Source: Agrobacterium tumefaciens
GTDB lineage: Bacteria; Pseudomonadota; Alphaproteobacteria; Rhizobiales; Rhizobiaceae
Reading direction: 5' to 3'
NCBI RefSeq assembly: GCF_013337285.1
Contig: NZ_SUPW01000001.1
Coordinates: forward strand, 806,001-870,000
Length of the DNA stretch: 64,000 bases
Shown here: positions 60,715 through 64,000 of the stretch, one piece after another
Numbering within the stretch: position 1 is the first letter of the stretch
Layout of the letters: every line of letters begins with the position of its first letter
The notes under the pieces: model-generated
The model's database searches: none
Told to the model about the DNA's origin: nothing
The model's input: the letters and a program-made list of their open reading frames with translations, nothing else
Program-made: the position numbers and the translations under genes

Positions 60715-61678
60715 ATGCGAACTGATTGAAAAAACGGATGCTTTCCGCTACCGCGCCCGGGACCACGCCATTGTGGGTGCCGGGCAGCAGTTTTTTATCA
60801 ACCTTGAACCCGGACATCAGGGCACGATCCACAAAAAGCTGGTGGTCGGCGTCGAAAGGCCGCTCCTCATCGCCGCGTAGCAACAGTGCCGGGCATTTGA
60901 GGCTGGGGCCGAAACAGACCGAGGAGCGCATGATGAATTCACGCTCGTCGGTTTCGTCGAAACAGATCTCGTCCGAATAGCGATTGAAATATCGCCATGA
61001 ATTGACGCCCGCCGACATGGGTGCCGCCGCACGGAATTTACGGCTCATGGCGGCGAGAAGCGTCAGCGTGCCGCCATTGGAATGGCCGGCAATGAAAAAG
61101 CGCTTTTTATCGATGCCGGGCAGGTTTTCCAGATAGGTTGCCGCCGCCAGCGCATCCGCCGTTTCATTGTAGAAACCGGAATAATTGCCACTCTGGCCGT
61201 TCTCTCCCCGGAAAGACGGCAGCAGCACGACAAAACCAGCCTCCCAATAGGGCTTCATCAGCGCCCAGTGGCCGTCTCCCGTGGCATTGCCGCCGTGGAG
61301 GAAAAGCACTGCCGGCTTTAGTGTCCTGGAAGGCTGATAATGGGAGAGCCAGGCGACAAGCTCGATGGAACCATCAGGCCCGCCTGGATAAGTCACGCGT
61401 TCCGCGCCGGGCGGCGTGCCGAGGGCCGAGGATTTTTCCGGCGCGGCCATCTTGCGCAGCAGGTGGGTGTGAAAATGTTGACGCGCCTCCGCGTAATCCT
61501 GTCTTTCAAGCGGCAAAACCTCGGGGGCAGCAATGCCGGCTTTTGCGCCCTGCGGCAAAAGCGCTGCCACTGACAGGCCCATGGCGCCGGCAAGCAGGCT
61601 ACGCCGCGTCAGGCCCTCGCAAATCACGCCGCTCTCTTCCTGTCCGAAGGCTGAGAAAAGAAAGCGTTTATCTGCCAT
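60713..61678 (-). CDS. Tat-exported alpha/beta hydrolase
   Basis: 321 residues. A twin-arginine signal with an unusually long n-region (residues 1-48: ... TRRSLLAGAMGLSVAALLP ... AKA) precedes an alpha/beta hydrolase with oxyanion segment LFLHGGNATGDG, nucleophile GHSNGGTL, an acidic region LLRGDEERPF and the catalytic histidine in LPGTHNGVV. It resembles prolyl-oligopeptidase/dienelactone-hydrolase-like esterases; the substrate is unknown. It is probably periplasmic. It lies alone between zntA and the ligase. Confidence 0.85.
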   Translation of the reverse strand: MADKRFLFSAFGQEESGVICEGLTRRSLLAGAMGLSVAALLPQGAKAGIAAPEVLPLERQDYAEARQHFHTHLLRKMAAPEKSSALGTPPGAERVTYPGGPDGSIELVAWLSHYQPSRTLKPAVLFLHGGNATGDGHWALMKPYWEAGFVVLLPSFRGENGQSGNYSGFYNETADALAAATYLENLPGIDKKRFFIAGHSNGGTLTLLAAMSRKFRAAAPMSAGVNSWRYFNRYSDEICFDETDEREFIMRSSVCFGPSLKCPALLLRGDEERPFDADHQLFVDRALMSGFKVDKKLLPGTHNGVVPGAVAESIRFFNQFA

Positions 61679-61806
61679 GGGTGCACTCTGAGGACGGGGA
61701 TGGAAATATTAGCAGTTCAGCACTGCGGCGGGAGACTGTCCAATCACGGATTCGCGAATGACAACAATGTATTCGCAGCATTCATGGCAATTTCTGGACG
61801 GCCACC

Positions 61807-63432
61807 CTACCCTTCCGCGCCATCGATCATCGCCACCAATGTCGAAAGCCGGTCCGCTTCGGCCGGCAGCTTGTCGGCTCTCAGCCGCGCAATGCGCGGA
61901 AACCGCATGGCAACGCCGGATTTGTGGCGGGCGGAGCGGTTGATGCCCTCAAAGGCCACTTCCAGCACAAAACCGAAATCCGGCGTGGCCCGCACCGCCC
62001 GCACCGGGCCGAAACGCTCGACGGTATTGTCGCGCACGAATTTATCCAGCACCTCCAGCTCTGCATCGGTAAAACCGAAATAGGCTTTGCCGACCGGGAC
62101 GAGCTGCTCGCCATCCTCGCCTTCCGCCCACACACCAAAGGTGAAATCGGAATAATAGCTCGATCTTTTGCCGTGGCCGCGTTGGGCATACATCATGACA
62201 GCGTCGATATTATAGGGATCACGCTTCCACTTGAACCATGGCCCCTTGGCGCGGCCTGCCTGATAGGCGCTGTCGCGGCGCTTGATCATCACGCCTTCGA
62301 TCACCGGATCGGGCGGGGCGGCGCGCAACGTGTCGAGTTCCGGCCATGTGGAGAACGAGATCAATGGCGACAGGTCGAAGCGGTCATGCGGGGCATGTTC
62401 GATGATGTCAGACAGCCGGCCGCGACGCTCCAGATAGCTCTGCGCGCGGATATCGCTCTCGCCATCGAACAGCAGATCGTAAGCGCGGATGAAGGCGGGG
62501 TAATCATCCAGCATCTTCGCCGTCACCGTCTTGCGGTTCAGTCGCTGCTGCAGGTCGGAAAAAGTGCGGGTGAGATTGTTGGAGCGCACTGTCCCGCCAA
62601 TCAACAACTCGCCATCCATCACGCCTTCAAAATCAAGCGCATCGAGTACATCCGGGAATGCCCCGGAAATATCGTCGCCGGAGCGGGAGTAAAGCTTTCG
62701 CGTCTCCCCGGCGCGGGATAGCTGCACGCGAATGCCGTCCCATTTCCATTCGGCGGCATAATCCGCCGGGTCCAATGCATCGAGGTCGCCTTCGGCCACC
62801 GGTGTGGCCAGCATGACCGAATGAAAGATGGCGGGGGTGGCCAGCACCGGCCGGTCCGACTTGCCTTCCAGCCACGCAAAAAGCGTGGTGTAGGGAGGCG
62901 TCAGACCATGCCAGAGGGTTTCGATTTCGGTGATGTCCTTCCCCGCAAAATCCGCCAGTGCCTGCCGCGCCAGCCGCGCCGAGACGCCGATGCGCAGGCT
63001 GCCGGTGGCGAGTTTGAGGAAGGCGAAACGTGAGGATGTATCGAGCCGGTCGAGCAGATCGCGCACCGCGCCGCGCACTTCGGTGCGCCCAAGCGAATTC
63101 ATCAGCGTCACGACGTCGCCGAGGCGCGGATCCTGCGCCTCGGAATCGTCAGCACCACCGATATTCCCCCAGACCAGCGAAATGGTCTCGGCGAGATCTC
63201 CGACATAGTCATAGGAATAACGGAACAGGACCTCGTCCATCCGCTCCATAACCAGCTCGCGCAGCATGGCGGGTTTGACGCTTTTGAGGTCCAGCGTGCC
63301 GGCAATCGCCGCCAGCCCGTAACCCCGGTCCGGATCGGGCGTATCGCGAAAATAATCGGTCAGCAGCTTCAGCTTGCCGTTGCGCGACGGGGTGAGGACA
63401 AGGCGGTCGAGAAGGGTGGCGAAGGCTTTCAT
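61807..63432 (-). CDS. ATP-dependent DNA ligase
   Basis: 541 residues. An N-terminal helical DNA-binding domain of about 200 residues precedes the nucleotidyltransferase motif I AAEWKWDGIRVQL (Lys adenylation site), motifs GVMDGELLI and IEGVMIKRRDSAYQAG, and an OB fold with FKWKRDPYNIDAVMMYAQRG. This is the ATP-dependent type found in the ligase-associated DNA damage-response cluster of proteobacteria, distinct from the replicative NAD+ ligase. Its ATG lies 1 bp after the stop of the exonuclease gene, with GGGGGATTGAA as ribosome site. Confidence 0.93.
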   Translation of the reverse strand: MKAFATLLDRLVLTPSRNGKLKLLTDYFRDTPDPDRGYGLAAIAGTLDLKSVKPAMLRELVMERMDEVLFRYSYDYVGDLAETISLVWGNIGGADDSEAQDPRLGDVVTLMNSLGRTEVRGAVRDLLDRLDTSSRFAFLKLATGSLRIGVSARLARQALADFAGKDITEIETLWHGLTPPYTTLFAWLEGKSDRPVLATPAIFHSVMLATPVAEGDLDALDPADYAAEWKWDGIRVQLSRAGETRKLYSRSGDDISGAFPDVLDALDFEGVMDGELLIGGTVRSNNLTRTFSDLQQRLNRKTVTAKMLDDYPAFIRAYDLLFDGESDIRAQSYLERRGRLSDIIEHAPHDRFDLSPLISFSTWPELDTLRAAPPDPVIEGVMIKRRDSAYQAGRAKGPWFKWKRDPYNIDAVMMYAQRGHGKRSSYYSDFTFGVWAEGEDGEQLVPVGKAYFGFTDAELEVLDKFVRDNTVERFGPVRAVRATPDFGFVLEVAFEGINRSARHKSGVAMRFPRIARLRADKLPAEADRLSTLVAMIDGAEG

Positions 63433-63433
63433 T

Positions 63434-64000
63434 TCAATCCCCCTCGTCTTCGTAACCGACAAGATGCAGCGGCTTGGCGGCAATGCCCTGCAATTCGCAC
63501 CAGCGCACCAGCGCCTCCTCCCGGCCATGGGTGACCCAGACGGCCTGCGGGGAAATTTCCTTGATGGTCTCCAACAGTTCCGGCCAGTCGCAATGGTCCG
63601 ATATGACCAGCGGCAGTTCCACGCCTCCCTGCTTTGCCCGCTGCCGCACCATCATCCAGCCGGAGGCGAAGGCGATCAGCGGTTCGTTGAAGCGCCGCGC
63701 CCAGCGCTCCTGAAAGGCCGAGGGCGGGCCGACGACAATCGCACCCTTGAAGGCGGCTGGATTGCTTTTTTCGAGCGTCGCGGGGCGCAGATCGCCGAGA
63801 TCAATGCCCTGCGAGACATAATAATCGCAAAGCCGCGCCAGCGCGCCGTGGATGTAGATCGGCTCGGCATAACCATTGTCGCGCAATAGCCGGATAACGC
63901 GTTGCGCCTTGCCGAGCGAGTAGGCCCCGACCAGATGGGTGCGTTCGGGGAATTGTTTGATGGAGGTAAGCAGCTTGCCGATTTCCACACGCGGCAGCGG
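63434..64000 (-). CDS. Ligase-associated DNA exonuclease (metallo-beta-lactamase fold), 5' end outside the window
   Basis: 189 codons of the C-terminal part are present, and the frame is open through base 64000 (P-L-P-R-V before EIGKLLTSIKQFPERTHLVG). The beta-CASP-like segments GAYSLGKAQRVIRLLRDNGY, VVGPPSAFQERWARRFNEPLIAFASGWM and SDHCDWPELLETIKEISPQAVWVTHGREEALVRWC match the SNM1/Artemis-like exonuclease that accompanies ATP-dependent ligase. SDHCDW provides a metal ligand. The catalytic HxHxDH site lies upstream, beyond the window. It is translationally coupled to the ligase gene. Confidence 0.92.
   Translation of the reverse strand, partial: PLPRVEIGKLLTSIKQFPERTHLVGAYSLGKAQRVIRLLRDNGYAEPIYIHGALARLCDYYVSQGIDLGDLRPATLEKSNPAAFKGAIVVGPPSAFQERWARRFNEPLIAFASGWMMVRQRAKQGGVELPLVISDHCDWPELLETIKEISPQAVWVTHGREEALVRWCELQGIAAKPLHLVGYEDEGD

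Overview
The window looks like chromosomal DNA of a Rhizobiaceae alphaproteobacterium, most likely the Agrobacterium tumefaciens complex. This rests on the high-GC codon use, on gene families and pairings I recognise from rhizobia and agrobacteria (a dmeRF pair, an ohr-ohrR divergon, a six/seven-gene Mnh antiporter operon, an RcnR-type operator, a DUF930 protein) and on several families of intergenic palindromic repeats typical of this group. I see no insertion sequence, phage, CRISPR array, rRNA or tRNA. The window starts nine codons into mnhF and ends inside a ligase-associated exonuclease gene.

Layout. 1-5.3 kb: mnhA-B-C-D-E-(F) Na+/H+ antiporter operon on the minus strand. 5.5-17.2 kb: mostly single-gene units for repair and stress (msrB, GNAT, hemolysin III, DksA/TraR-like, universal stress protein, a VOC protein, AI-2E-type permease, ada, polysaccharide deacetylase, DapA-like, DUF930, oligopeptidase B). 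17.6-21.0 kb: a betaine/choline-type ABC importer (binding protein, permease, ATPase). 21.3-24.0 kb: metal homeostasis (dmeF-dmeR with its operator; a ZntR-type MerR regulator). 24.1-31.4 kb: proline iminopeptidase, GNAT, DJ-1/PfpI protein, a cobalamin riboswitch driving cbtB-cbtA plus an unknown small gene, two c-type cytochromes, and a LysE exporter divergent from a YafY-type regulator across a 32-bp dyad. 31.4-45.5 kb: metallophosphoesterase, sodB, GNAT/LysR divergon, a chemoreceptor with a C-terminal WxxF tether, branched-chain aminotransferase, tam, VOC/YafY pair, aldo/keto reductase, LysE/AraC pair, SDR/HxlR divergon. 45.8-50.2 kb: HerA-like DUF853 ATPase, a HigBA-type toxin-antitoxin pair, and an ABC-F gene behind a 24-codon leader ORF. 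50.2-56.0 kb: a VOC/DUF1579/DUF899 operon divergent from a MarR gene, a YCII-like protein, a RES-Xre toxin-antitoxin pair, ohr and ohrR. 56.0-64.0 kb: two L,D-transpeptidase lipoproteins, zntA, a Tat-exported hydrolase, and an ATP-dependent DNA ligase with its exonuclease.

Three links stand out. First, the ABC-F gene is preceded by a well-formed leader ORF that has a strong Shine-Dalgarno, an Arg-Tyr-Arg motif of the macrolide-stalling (+X+) type and mutually exclusive RNA pairings, which suggests antibiotic-sensing attenuation. Second, the zntA promoter and the leader of the zntR-like gene 34 kb away carry the same CTCTAG-N3-CTAGAG dyad, which suggests a two-site zinc regulon. Third, the B12 riboswitch transcript appears to include an uncharacterised 104-residue protein after CbtA.

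At least five families of interspersed palindromic repeats occupy the longer gaps. One copy sits inside the ABC importer operon, between the binding-protein gene and the permease gene.
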